Assembly (NCBI GenBank): GCA_947258805.1
Contig: CAMYJV010000136.1
Location: 1 to 6,836 of the forward strand
Direction: 5' to 3'
Length of the DNA: 6,836 nt
Source of the DNA: an uncultured Gammaproteobacteria bacterium
Lineage (GTDB): Bacteria > Pseudomonadota > Gammaproteobacteria > GCA-2729495
Shown: positions 1-5,698 of the stretch, piece after piece
Numbering within the stretch: position 1 is the stretch's first letter
Layout: every line of letters starts with the position of its first letter
Made by a program: the position numbers and the translations under genes
The notes under the pieces: generated by a model
Database searches by the model: none
Seen by the model: only the letters and a program-made list of their open reading frames with translations
What the model was told of the DNA's origin: nothing

Positions 1-153
1 GCTTTCTACTACGCGCGGGTCATCGAGATTCCGACGCCACGATGGACCGCATACGACGCCGAATTTTTCAACCTGCAGATGCCGGAAGGGGTACCAATGA
101 CCACCCAGGAGCGGGCATACACCTCGCCGATCTGGTACACCCCACCGAAATAG
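1..153 (+). CDS. DUF3604 family protein, C-terminal end (5' truncated by window)
   Basis: Frame 1 is open from the first base to a TAG at 151-153 and gives the last 50 residues of a protein. The visible residues include an [14 protein letters not shown] motif and, close to the end, [14 protein letters not shown] recognise this pairing as the conserved C-terminus of DUF3604 proteins. These are usually about 600 residues long, often carry a signal peptide, and are common in marine gammaproteobacteria. Their function is not established; some resemble PHP-type metal hydrolases, but the part that would show this lies outside the window. The next gene on the same strand begins 80 bp downstream, so cotranscription is possible but unproven. 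Family assignment is from memory of the motif. Confidence 0.8.
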   Translation, partial: AFYYARVIEIPTPRWTAYDAEFFNLQMPEGVPMTTQERAYTSPIWYTPPK

Positions 154-216
154 GCGGAGGGGTAGCCGATCAAGCGGGTTTTCCCCGACAATAACCTTAG
201 ACTGATCGTCTGGCCC

Positions 217-222
217 AAGGAG
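217..222 (+). promoter_or_regulatory. Shine-Dalgarno of the MDR reductase gene
   Basis: AAGGAG lies 11 bp upstream of the ATG at 234 and supports that start. The 80-bp gap before the gene (154-233) shows no convincing -35/-10 pair and no clear terminator for the DUF3604 gene. Confidence 0.6.
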
Positions 223-233
223 CCGCGCTGACA

Positions 234-1241
234 ATGGAAAACCAATGCGTTGTGCTGGCATCACGCCCCGACGGCATGCCCGTCGAGGACAACTTCCGCG
301 TGGAGCGACGACCCGTGCCGGAGGTGCAGAGCGGACAGATCCTGTGCAAGAACCTGTTCATCTCGTTAGACGCGGGGTTCCGCAACTGGATGGACGAAGG
401 CAGCGGCGACAACGTCCTGCCGGCCATGCCCCTCGGCGAGCCCGTGATGGGGCTGACCCTGAGCCGCGTCCTGGAGAGCAAGCACCCGGATTTCGCTGCG
501 GGGGATCTGCTGATGGCGCGGTTCGCCTGGGAAGAGTACACGGTGACCGACGCCGGCGATTTCATCTCCAGGTTGCCCGCAAAGGTTCATGAGTCCCTGA
601 GCTACTACCTGGGCGTGCTGGGAGATACGGGGCTGTCCGCCTACTTCGGGCTGACGGATTTTGGTGACATCAAAGCGGGCGAGACCGTTCTGGTGAGCGC
701 GGCAGCCGGCGCCGTAGGCAGCATCGCCGGGCAGATCGCCAGAATCTACGGCGCCAGAACCGTGGGCATCACCAGCGGCCCGGAGAAGTGCGCGCGGCTC
801 ATCCGCGAGATCGGCTACGACGCGGCCATCGACCGCACCGCGGATGATCTGCACCAGGCGGTAACGGACGCCTGCCCGGACGGCATCGACGTCTACTTCG
901 ACAACGTCGGCGGCCCCATGCTGGAGGTGGTGCTGGATCACATCAACGAAGAAGCCAGGATTCTGCTTTGCGGGTCGGTTGCCACCTACAACAGCACGGA
1001 ACCCCAGCCCGGCCCCAGCAATCTGTTTCAGCTCACCACCAAGCACGCGCACATGCACGGATTCATGACCCACCTGCAGCTGCCCCGCTACGACGAGGCC
1101 AGAGCACAACTCACCCAGTGGATCGACCAGGGAGACCTGCAGGTGCAGGAATACCGGCTGCAGGGCATCGAATCGGTGGGACGTGCATTTTGCGATCTGT
1201 TCCGGGGGGCAAACTTCGGCAAGACCATCGTCGAGCTCTAG
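234..1241 (+). CDS. NADP-dependent oxidoreductase, zinc-independent MDR family (CurA / leukotriene B4 dehydrogenase type)
   Basis: A 335-residue protein of the usual length for medium-chain reductases that reduce the C=C bond of enones and enals with NADPH (prostaglandin reductase, CurA/YncB, 2-alkenal reductase). The N-terminal half (about 1-125) is the GroES-like domain with the ISLDAGFRNWM segment. The Rossmann domain follows, with the nucleotide-binding turn AAAGAVG at residues 156-162, preceded by GDTGLSAYFGL (130-140). The family signature DNVGG is at 223-227, and the C-terminus ends in NFGKTIVEL. I see no cysteine/histidine ligands for catalytic or structural zinc, as expected for this subgroup. 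A cytosolic soluble enzyme is inferred. The physiological substrate cannot be read from sequence. The gene converges on the persulfide dioxygenase gene with no bases between the two stop codons. Confidence 0.92.
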   Translation: MENQCVVLASRPDGMPVEDNFRVERRPVPEVQSGQILCKNLFISLDAGFRNWMDEGSGDNVLPAMPLGEPVMGLTLSRVLESKHPDFAAGDLLMARFAWEEYTVTDAGDFISRLPAKVHESLSYYLGVLGDTGLSAYFGLTDFGDIKAGETVLVSAAAGAVGSIAGQIARIYGARTVGITSGPEKCARLIREIGYDAAIDRTADDLHQAVTDACPDGIDVYFDNVGGPMLEVVLDHINEEARILLCGSVATYNSTEPQPGPSNLFQLTTKHAHMHGFMTHLQLPRYDEARAQLTQWIDQGDLQVQEYRLQGIESVGRAFCDLFRGANFGKTIVEL

Positions 1242-2309
1242 CTAGCCCGCCTGCTCCCGGAAGGGCAGCGCCATTCGCGACCAGTGAAGCAGCCCGCCGG
1301 ATACGTTGGCCACCCTCTCGTAGCCCGCCTGCAGCAGAATTTCCGCCGCCTTTGCCGAACGCTTGCCCGACTGACACACGGCCACCACCGGCTGGTCCCG
1401 GGGGACGTCGTCGAGGCGTTCGCGCAGCTCGTCCAGAGGAATCAGGGTCGAGCCTTCGAGGTGGCCCAGCTCACCGCCGAACTCCGATGGGCTTCGCACG
1501 TCCAGAATGAACAGCTCCCCGAGATGCCGGGCGACCCACTCCGGCTGCACCTCGGGAATGCCGGCGAAGGTCAGCGTCACCGGACCCCAGCTGATGTCTT
1601 CCGAAGCGGTCTCCGTGTCTGGCCTGCCGCTGTGCAGGTTGGCGGGCACCGCAATGTCGATGAGCTTGGGATGCGGCAGGCCCAGATTATCCATGTAGCC
1701 GACAAAATCCTCTTCCCGCGCATCGCCGCCGATACGCGGGTTGAATTGACGCTCCTCCCCGACGGTGGAGACCGTGCGGCCGTGGTAGTCGTGGCCGGGG
1801 TAGATGAGGCAGTCGTCCGGCAAACTGAAGATCTGGGTCTGAATGCTCCGCCACATCTCGTGCACGTCGCCACCCTGAAAGTCCGTGCGCCCGGCGCCGC
1901 GGATCATCAGGCAGTCGCCGGTGAACGCCATGTCCCTGGCTTCGGTGACATAGGTTACGCAACCGCTGGTGTGTCCCGGCGTCGCCCGCACTTCCAGCGC
2001 GCAGCCGCCGAAACGCACCACGTCGCCGTGTTCGACTGGCCGATCCACATTTTCAGCGTCATAGCGGCGCGACAGAACGATGTCCGCCTGCAGCGCCCGC
2101 TTCATCCACCAGGCAGCGGTGACGTGGTCCGCGTGCACGTGGGTGTCCAGCACGCAAAGGATGCGCAGGCCAAGCTCGCGGATCAGCGCGGCATCCCGCG
2201 CGTGCTGTTCGAGCACCGGATCGATGACCACGGCTTCGCGGCTCTCGGCGCAGCCCAGCAGGTAGGTATAGGTAGAGGAAACCGGATCAAACAGCTGACG
2301 GAATATCAT
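1242..2309 (-). CDS. Persulfide dioxygenase (ETHE1-type MBL fold) fused to C-terminal rhodanese
   Basis: A 355-residue protein from the ATG at 2309. The metallo-beta-lactamase domain spans about 1-250 and carries THVHADH (56-62), PGHTSG (111-116) and FTGD (129-132). H57, H113 and D132 have exactly the spacing of the iron ligands H79, H135 and D154 of human ETHE1. R141 in GRTDF corresponds to ETHE1 R163. This supports an iron persulfide dioxygenase that oxidises glutathione persulfide to sulfite and glutathione, rather than a glyoxalase II. A rhodanese domain follows (about 253-352) with active-site loop CQSGKRS and catalytic Cys312; it would pass sulfane sulfur between thiosulfate and glutathione. 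Such fusions are known in Burkholderia (PRF), and CstB of Staphylococcus is related. The frame stays open to a TTG at 2393, but family proteins begin at this MIFRQLFD, and a GGAG lies 11 bp upstream (2321-2324). The gene lies 86 bp downstream of the SDR gene on the same strand. Confidence 0.93.
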   Translation of the reverse strand: MIFRQLFDPVSSTYTYLLGCAESREAVVIDPVLEQHARDAALIRELGLRILCVLDTHVHADHVTAAWWMKRALQADIVLSRRYDAENVDRPVEHGDVVRFGGCALEVRATPGHTSGCVTYVTEARDMAFTGDCLMIRGAGRTDFQGGDVHEMWRSIQTQIFSLPDDCLIYPGHDYHGRTVSTVGEERQFNPRIGGDAREEDFVGYMDNLGLPHPKLIDIAVPANLHSGRPDTETASEDISWGPVTLTFAGIPEVQPEWVARHLGELFILDVRSPSEFGGELGHLEGSTLIPLDELRERLDDVPRDQPVVAVCQSGKRSAKAAEILLQAGYERVANVSGGLLHWSRMALPFREQAG

Positions 2310-2347
2310 CGCCTGATACGCTCCGAAGCGCGCGAAAAAGGTTCCCC

Positions 2348-2377
2348 AGTGTAAAGCCTCGGCAGCGACGTTGTCAG
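2348..2377 (-). promoter_or_regulatory. Candidate sigma-70 promoter for the persulfide dioxygenase gene
   Basis: Read on the minus strand, CTGACA (2372-2377, 5 of 6 consensus) is followed after 18 bp by TACACT (2348-2353, 4 of 6). Transcription would start near 2341, leaving a leader of about 30 nt before the ATG at 2309. This would let the gene be expressed apart from the SDR gene, and it argues against the TTG at 2393 as the start. Found by eye only; a match of this quality can occur by chance. Confidence 0.33.
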
Positions 2378-2395
2378 GGAGGCTGTATGCCAACC

Positions 2396-3175
2396 TCAGG
2401 CCACGGAACCGCCATCCACCGACAGCACGGCGCCGTTGCAGTAGGTGGCGTCCACGGCCAGAAAGTAGATCGCGTCTGCCACTTCCTCCGGCCGACCGGG
2501 GCGACCCAGGGGCGAAACCTGATATCGGGTCTCCTCATGGGCAAACGGGTTGAGCTCGGAGTCCAGAACCGGGCTCACCATGTCGGTTTCCACGAACCCC
2601 GGCGCTACCACGTTGCTGCGTACGCCGTCGCGGCCATAGGCGCGCGCCAGAGACCGGGTGAGGTTGATGACGGCGGCTTTGGACGTGGCATAGGTGTGCG
2701 CGTCCTCCATGCCGCGCAGACCGCCGCCGCTGGATACGTTGACAATGCTGCCAGCGCCCCGGGCGCAGAACTGCTGCAGCGCCTCGTGACACAGGAAGTA
2801 AACCGAATCCAGATTGATGCGCAGCACTTCGCGCCACTGCTCGGGTGAGGTCTCCCGCAGCCCGCCCATGGCGCCCGGGTTCGCAACGCCGTAGCTCCAG
2901 CCAACGCCGGCGTTGTTCACCAGCCAGCCATAGTCGCCGACGTCCTCCGCACGGCGGGTGATCTCCACCGCGGTCGCTTCGTTGCCGACGTCCCCGGCCA
3001 ATGGCAGCACGGTGCCGGCCAGGCCGCGCGCTGCCTGAACCGTTTCCTCCAGCTTGCCCAGACGCCGGCCGCTGGCGATCACGGTGAAACCCTCTCGAGC
3101 AAATCTCAGCGCCGCGGCGCGACCGATCCCGCTCCCTGCCCCCGTGACCACGACAACCTTGCTGCGTCCAGACAA
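2396..3175 (-). CDS. SDR family oxidoreductase (classical short-chain dehydrogenase)
   Basis: A 259-residue protein of normal length for classical SDRs, which use NAD(P)H to interconvert an alcohol and a ketone. All family landmarks are present: the cofactor-binding TGAGSGIG (11-18), NNAG (87-90), N121, catalytic S149 in VNVSS, Y162 and K166 in YATSK, the APGFVETDM segment (191-199) and a C-terminal DGGS. FabG-like 3-oxoacyl reductases, hydroxysteroid dehydrogenases and sugar-alcohol dehydrogenases all share this pattern, so the substrate is open. R37-R38 after the second strand hint at NADP(H) preference (inference). The start is TTG at 3175. No ATG lies in frame nearby, and GGGGAGG (complement of 3181-3187) sits 5 bp upstream, which fixes the start well. 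The persulfide dioxygenase gene follows on the same strand. Confidence 0.93.
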   Translation of the reverse strand: MSGRSKVVVVTGAGSGIGRAAALRFAREGFTVIASGRRLGKLEETVQAARGLAGTVLPLAGDVGNEATAVEITRRAEDVGDYGWLVNNAGVGWSYGVANPGAMGGLRETSPEQWREVLRINLDSVYFLCHEALQQFCARGAGSIVNVSSGGGLRGMEDAHTYATSKAAVINLTRSLARAYGRDGVRSNVVAPGFVETDMVSPVLDSELNPFAHEETRYQVSPLGRPGRPEEVADAIYFLAVDATYCNGAVLSVDGGSVA

Positions 3176-3180
3176 CGGCG

Positions 3181-3187
3181 CCTCCCC
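3181..3187 (-). promoter_or_regulatory. Strong Shine-Dalgarno fixing the TTG start of the SDR gene
   Basis: On the minus strand GGGGAGG ends 5 bp before the TTG at 3175. A near-perfect ribosome binding site at a good distance makes the unusual start codon credible and may offset its weakness. Confidence 0.7.
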
Positions 3188-3201
3188 GTCGATCGGTTAG
3201 A

Positions 3202-3283
3202 AAGAACGCTATCTTACGACCTGCCGCCCAGTCCTGTCCGGTCGGGTTGCGTGCGCTCGCCGCGGACTGGGGAAGAACGCTAT
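3202..3283. repeat. 11-bp direct repeat AAGAACGCTAT, two copies upstream of the SDR gene
   Basis: Exact copies of AAGAACGCTAT lie at 3202-3212 and 3273-3283, both in the non-coding gap and 71 bp apart (close to seven helical turns). The first copy overlaps the candidate -10 of the SDR promoter. The pair could be binding sites for a regulator acting across a loop, or the residue of a small duplication; the sequence alone does not decide. Confidence 0.5.
3211..3240 (-). promoter_or_regulatory. Candidate promoter of the SDR gene
   Basis: On the minus strand CGGACA (3235-3240, 4 of 6) and TAAGAT (3211-3216, 4 of 6) are 18 bp apart, and transcription would start near 3204. The -10 element overlaps one copy of an 11-bp direct repeat (3202-3212). 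The rest of the 169-bp gap 3176-3344 holds no gene that I can see and no clear intrinsic terminator for the MscS gene upstream. Confidence 0.35.
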
Positions 3284-3344
3284 TCAAGCCGCAATGCTCG
3301 ATCTGCTCGCGTTGCTGTTTGGCGGCGGAACTTGAACTCTATAG

Positions 3345-4226
3345 CTAACCCGGGTTTACCGAATCGGCAGCCGAGGCCCCCGCGCCGCTGGATTGATCGA
3401 CCAGACGTACCGGAAAGGGATCCGTTTGACTACCCACGTACAATGTCCGATGTGGGAAGGGAATTTCGATTCCCTCTGCATCGAAGGCACGCTTGATCGC
3501 CTCGGGCAGTTCGTTACGCAAAGCGAGGAAATTCGTCTGCGCTGCCCACACCGAGAATTGCAGATCCAGCGAGGAGTCGCCGAAGCCCTGAAAAATCACT
3601 AGCGGTCGCGGTTGATCAAGACATAGCGGATATGCGTCCGCCACTGCGAACAGCAGGTCCCGCACCCGGCCGATGTCTTCCCGGTATGCAACGCCGATCT
3701 GCAGGTCCAGGCGCCGGATGGGAAAACGCGTCATGTTCGATATATTGCTCTTAATCAGGGTCTCGTTGGGCACCCGAACAAAGACGTTGTCGAACTGTCG
3801 CAGCTTCACCGACAGCAGATCGATCGAGAGCACTTCACCAGTGATGTTCTCAACCTTGATCACATCGCCAATCTTGAATGACTTTTCCGCGACCAGAAAT
3901 ATCCCGCTTATGACGTTGGATGCCGAGGTCTGCGACGCAAAGCCAAGTGCCACCGAAAGAATGCCGGCCGCTCCGAGTATTACGCCAAGGCTGAAGCCGA
4001 GCTCTCGCAGAGCCGCCATCGCCACGATCATAATCAGCGCGTAGAAGCTGAAGCGCCGAAGAGTGACCGCGCCATCTTCCCCCATGACACCATGTGTTGT
4101 GCGATACAGCGCCCGGGCAAGAAGGCGCGAGAGAAAAAATCCGACGACAAAGATGAACAGCGCCCGGACCCACTGCAGCGCGGTGTCCTGCATTAGCGCT
4201 TCACTGACGGTTTCCATGGTTTCCAC
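3345..4226 (-). CDS. MscS-type mechanosensitive ion channel (small, three membrane helices)
   Basis: A 293-residue inner-membrane protein, close in size to E. coli MscS (286). It would open under membrane tension and release ions and small solutes during hypo-osmotic shock. Helix 1 is about residues 19-39, helix 2 about 58-75, and the pore-lining third helix begins near 78 with the Gly/Ala-rich stretch GVILGAAGILSVALGFASQ. The beta domain follows (about 113-165) with KIGDVIKVENITG and the RVPNETLIKSNISN segment, equivalent to the IPN motif of MscS. The cytoplasmic alpha/beta domain ends with IEIPFPHRTLYV (253-264), a typical MscS closing motif, before a Ser/Ala-rich tail. The start is either GTG at 4226 or the in-frame ATG at 4217; no Shine-Dalgarno decides it. 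The DUF432 gene ends 6-15 bp upstream, so the two are cotranscribed and perhaps translationally coupled. Confidence 0.93.
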   Translation of the reverse strand: METMETVSEALMQDTALQWVRALFIFVVGFFLSRLLARALYRTTHGVMGEDGAVTLRRFSFYALIMIVAMAALRELGFSLGVILGAAGILSVALGFASQTSASNVISGIFLVAEKSFKIGDVIKVENITGEVLSIDLLSVKLRQFDNVFVRVPNETLIKSNISNMTRFPIRRLDLQIGVAYREDIGRVRDLLFAVADAYPLCLDQPRPLVIFQGFGDSSLDLQFSVWAAQTNFLALRNELPEAIKRAFDAEGIEIPFPHRTLYVGSQTDPFPVRLVDQSSGAGASAADSVNPG

Positions 4227-4232
4227 AGGTGC

Positions 4233-5150
4233 TCAGCTGAACAGCCGCGTAAAAGCCTGCACGATGACGCCGGGGTCACTGTGCTCACGAGGCTCCGCCA
4301 GCCGCGTCACCGTGTGCGGAGCGTCATCTGCTCTGCCGCATATCTCAAGGGAGGCCTGAGTTTCGCCCTCGCCCCGCTTTAGCGCGATGGCGTCCGTCAG
4401 CAATCGCCCGTCTTCGTTGACATGCAACGCCAGCAGCGGGACAGGAACCCGGAGCTGTTCGATCCGCAGCGGGTCCGTACCCTGGTTGATTACATCTATG
4501 GGCGTCACGGCCCGAAAGGGGTACAGACCGGGTCCTTCGTTACTGGATCTCGCCCGCGTAAGGCTCGCGTAACACAGCTCTCCACTGCGGGTGTCAGCAC
4601 CGAACCAGGTATCTGACAGTCGATATACGGGCACTTCCGCCATCACCATATCTCCGACGCAAGGCTGAAGCCACAGGCCGGTGCTGACATAGAGTAAGAC
4701 GTGATGACCGGCGGGCACGAACAAGGGAATCTCGGGGCGAGCAATCACCGGACGATCGGCTAGGCGCACGCGCAGATGGAGAACGCTGCCAGCACTGTCC
4801 AACACATAGCGGGTTTGCTCCGAGCTTTCCAAGTCAGGCGCCTCGCCGCTGGGAATGCCTCGCTCCAGGTTCGCGTCCAGAAGATCGTTGCCACGCGTCC
4901 AGGAGAAATGCCAATCGTTCTGACCGCGACGAGCAAAAAAAGTTAGCACGCCGATATGCCAGCGGCACCAACGCCCCTCAGGCAACTCGTACTTGCCCCA
5001 CCACTTCCCGTCCTCAACCGCCAGGTCGAGCTGCTCTGTGTTGCGATTCACGGAGAACAAGATAGCGCAGCCGGAGGGAAAATCAAAAACCAACGCTTGC
5101 TCGCCGCGTCGCTTCTGTTTGGGGATCAAACGTGCGCAACCAGGCTCCAT
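4233..5150 (-). CDS. DUF432 domain-containing protein, partner gene of MscS
   Basis: A 305-residue protein with no signal peptide or membrane helix, so probably cytosolic. I recognise it as DUF432 from WWGKYELPEGRW (50-61), a PLFVPAGHHVLLYVSTGLWL region (about 143-162) and DTWFGADTRSGELCYAS (about 180-196). The biochemical function of DUF432 is unknown. From memory it occurs in archaea and proteobacteria and is often beside mscS-like genes, as here. The predicted make-up is mostly beta strand. The ATG at 5150 has a GGTG-type Shine-Dalgarno 10 bp upstream. Family similarity seems to begin only near residue 48, so a later start such as GTG at 5051 is possible. It is the first gene of the DUF432–MscS operon. 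A modulator or assembly partner of the channel is a guess from context only. Confidence 0.82.
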   Translation of the reverse strand: MEPGCARLIPKQKRRGEQALVFDFPSGCAILFSVNRNTEQLDLAVEDGKWWGKYELPEGRWCRWHIGVLTFFARRGQNDWHFSWTRGNDLLDANLERGIPSGEAPDLESSEQTRYVLDSAGSVLHLRVRLADRPVIARPEIPLFVPAGHHVLLYVSTGLWLQPCVGDMVMAEVPVYRLSDTWFGADTRSGELCYASLTRARSSNEGPGLYPFRAVTPIDVINQGTDPLRIEQLRVPVPLLALHVNEDGRLLTDAIALKRGEGETQASLEICGRADDAPHTVTRLAEPREHSDPGVIVQAFTRLFS

Positions 5151-5158
5151 GCTATTAT
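5150..5158 (+). promoter_or_regulatory. Candidate extended -10 promoter for the voltage-sensor/CorA gene
   Basis: TGCTATTAT on the + strand is an extended -10 element (TGn plus TATTAT, 5 of 6). No good -35 is seen at 16-18 bp, which extended -10 promoters can do without. Transcription would start near 5165, inside the inverted repeat at 5157-5186, and about 42 nt before the ATG at 5207. The element overlaps the start codon of the divergent DUF432 gene. Confidence 0.45.
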
Positions 5159-5186
5159 CCCACCGCTCTTAAGCCGGCAGTGGGAT
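5157..5186. promoter_or_regulatory. Perfect 7-bp inverted repeat in the divergent control region
   Basis: ATCCCAC (5157-5163) and GTGGGAT (5180-5186) are perfect complements separated by 16 bp, with arm centres 23 bp apart, about two helical turns. The site fills half of the 56-bp gap between the divergent DUF432 and voltage-sensor/CorA starts and overlaps the likely + strand transcription start. It could be a dimeric regulator's operator acting on both directions, or a leader hairpin in either transcript. No regulator gene is in the window. Confidence 0.45.
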
Positions 5187-5206
5187 GTGACTCGGAACAT
5201 GCAAGC

Positions 5207-5698
5207 ATGACTCCTATCGCGTCGGTGATAACCCGCACGCTCGACGACGAGCTGATGGCGCTACTAGCTCTGCTGACCGTGTTTGCCGTCGGCGTGCCCT
5301 TTGTCTACGAGCTGACTCCGGCATTGAGCCGAGCGTTCTTTTTCTGGGATTTTTTCGTGGTTGGCCTTTTCGCATTGGAGTACGGTGCAGGATTGGTGCT
5401 TGCTGCGAACAAAACCGAATTCTTGCACAATCGCTGGCGGTTGCTTGATGCTTTTATCATCATCGCAACGCTGGCGTCCCTGCTGCCCCTGCCGACTGAT
5501 GCGCTGGCGGCCTCACCCGCTCTGCGACTGATCAGATTTGTTCGTCTGGCCGTCCTGGGTACCCGTTCCAGCGCACGGGTCTTCTGCTGGTCGGCTCGGA
5601 GCAGAACGTCGCGGTGCTGGTGCGCGATCGCTGTGATCTCCTGGAGGGACTGGAACGTCATCTTCAGGAAAGCGATGCAGAAACGCCCCTTCTTGTGA
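5207..5698 (+). CDS. Ion-transport (voltage-sensor-like) four-helix domain; 5' half of a frameshifted VSD–CorA composite
   Basis: The ATG at 5207 has GGAA (5194-5197) 9 bp upstream and opens a 163-residue frame. Residues 1-120 look like S1-S4 of the Ion_trans/voltage-sensor fold. S1 is about 16-33. S2 is about 44-66, with acidic D48 and E58. S3 is about 79-95 and starts with LLDAF, the usual aspartate position. S4 has arginines at 107, 110 and 113 in the LRLIRFVRL pattern of one positive charge every third residue. No pore loop or S5-S6 pair follows. After about residue 125 the translation turns into Cys/Trp/Ser-rich sequence without family character and stops at 5698, while CorA-like coding continues in another frame from about 5572. 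I therefore take the last 40 residues as an out-of-frame tail. If expressed, the product would be a membrane voltage-sensor-like domain alone. Confidence 0.65.
   Translation: MTPIASVITRTLDDELMALLALLTVFAVGVPFVYELTPALSRAFFFWDFFVVGLFALEYGAGLVLAANKTEFLHNRWRLLDAFIIIATLASLLPLPTDALAASPALRLIRFVRLAVLGTRSSARVFCWSARSRTSRCWCAIAVISWRDWNVIFRKAMQKRPFL
5561..5580 (+). repeat. Small inverted repeat at the frame junction
   Basis: ACCCGT (5561-5566) and ACGGGT (5575-5580) are perfect complements around an 8-nt loop, next to the palindrome GGGTACCC (5557-5564). It lies where coding character switches between frames, so a hairpin may have promoted the deletion or slippage. It could also be chance in GC-rich DNA. 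Confidence 0.4.

Noticed and set aside
366..1109. Long open frame (247 codons) antisense to the MDR reductase
   Set aside because: No family character, rich in Gly/Arg/Ala/His, and fully opposite a clearly recognised gene; a normal result of high-GC codon bias.
1284..2354. 356-codon open frame on the + strand opposite the persulfide dioxygenase
   Set aside because: The minus strand holds complete catalytic motifs of a known family; the antisense translation has none. It is a shadow of GC-rich third positions.
2309..2393. Longer form of the persulfide dioxygenase starting at TTG 2393
   Set aside because: The 28 extra residues match no family feature, no Shine-Dalgarno precedes the TTG, and a candidate promoter for the shorter form lies inside this stretch.
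3251..3496. 81-codon + strand frame starting in the gap downstream of the MscS gene
   Set aside because: It runs mostly antisense to the MscS 3' end, has a Pro/Arg-rich low-complexity translation and no ribosome binding site.
5199..5210. Three-codon upstream frame (Met-Gln-Ala-stop) whose TGA overlaps the ATG at 5207
   Set aside because: The GGAA site is only one base before its ATG, too close for initiation, and so short a frame appears easily by chance.
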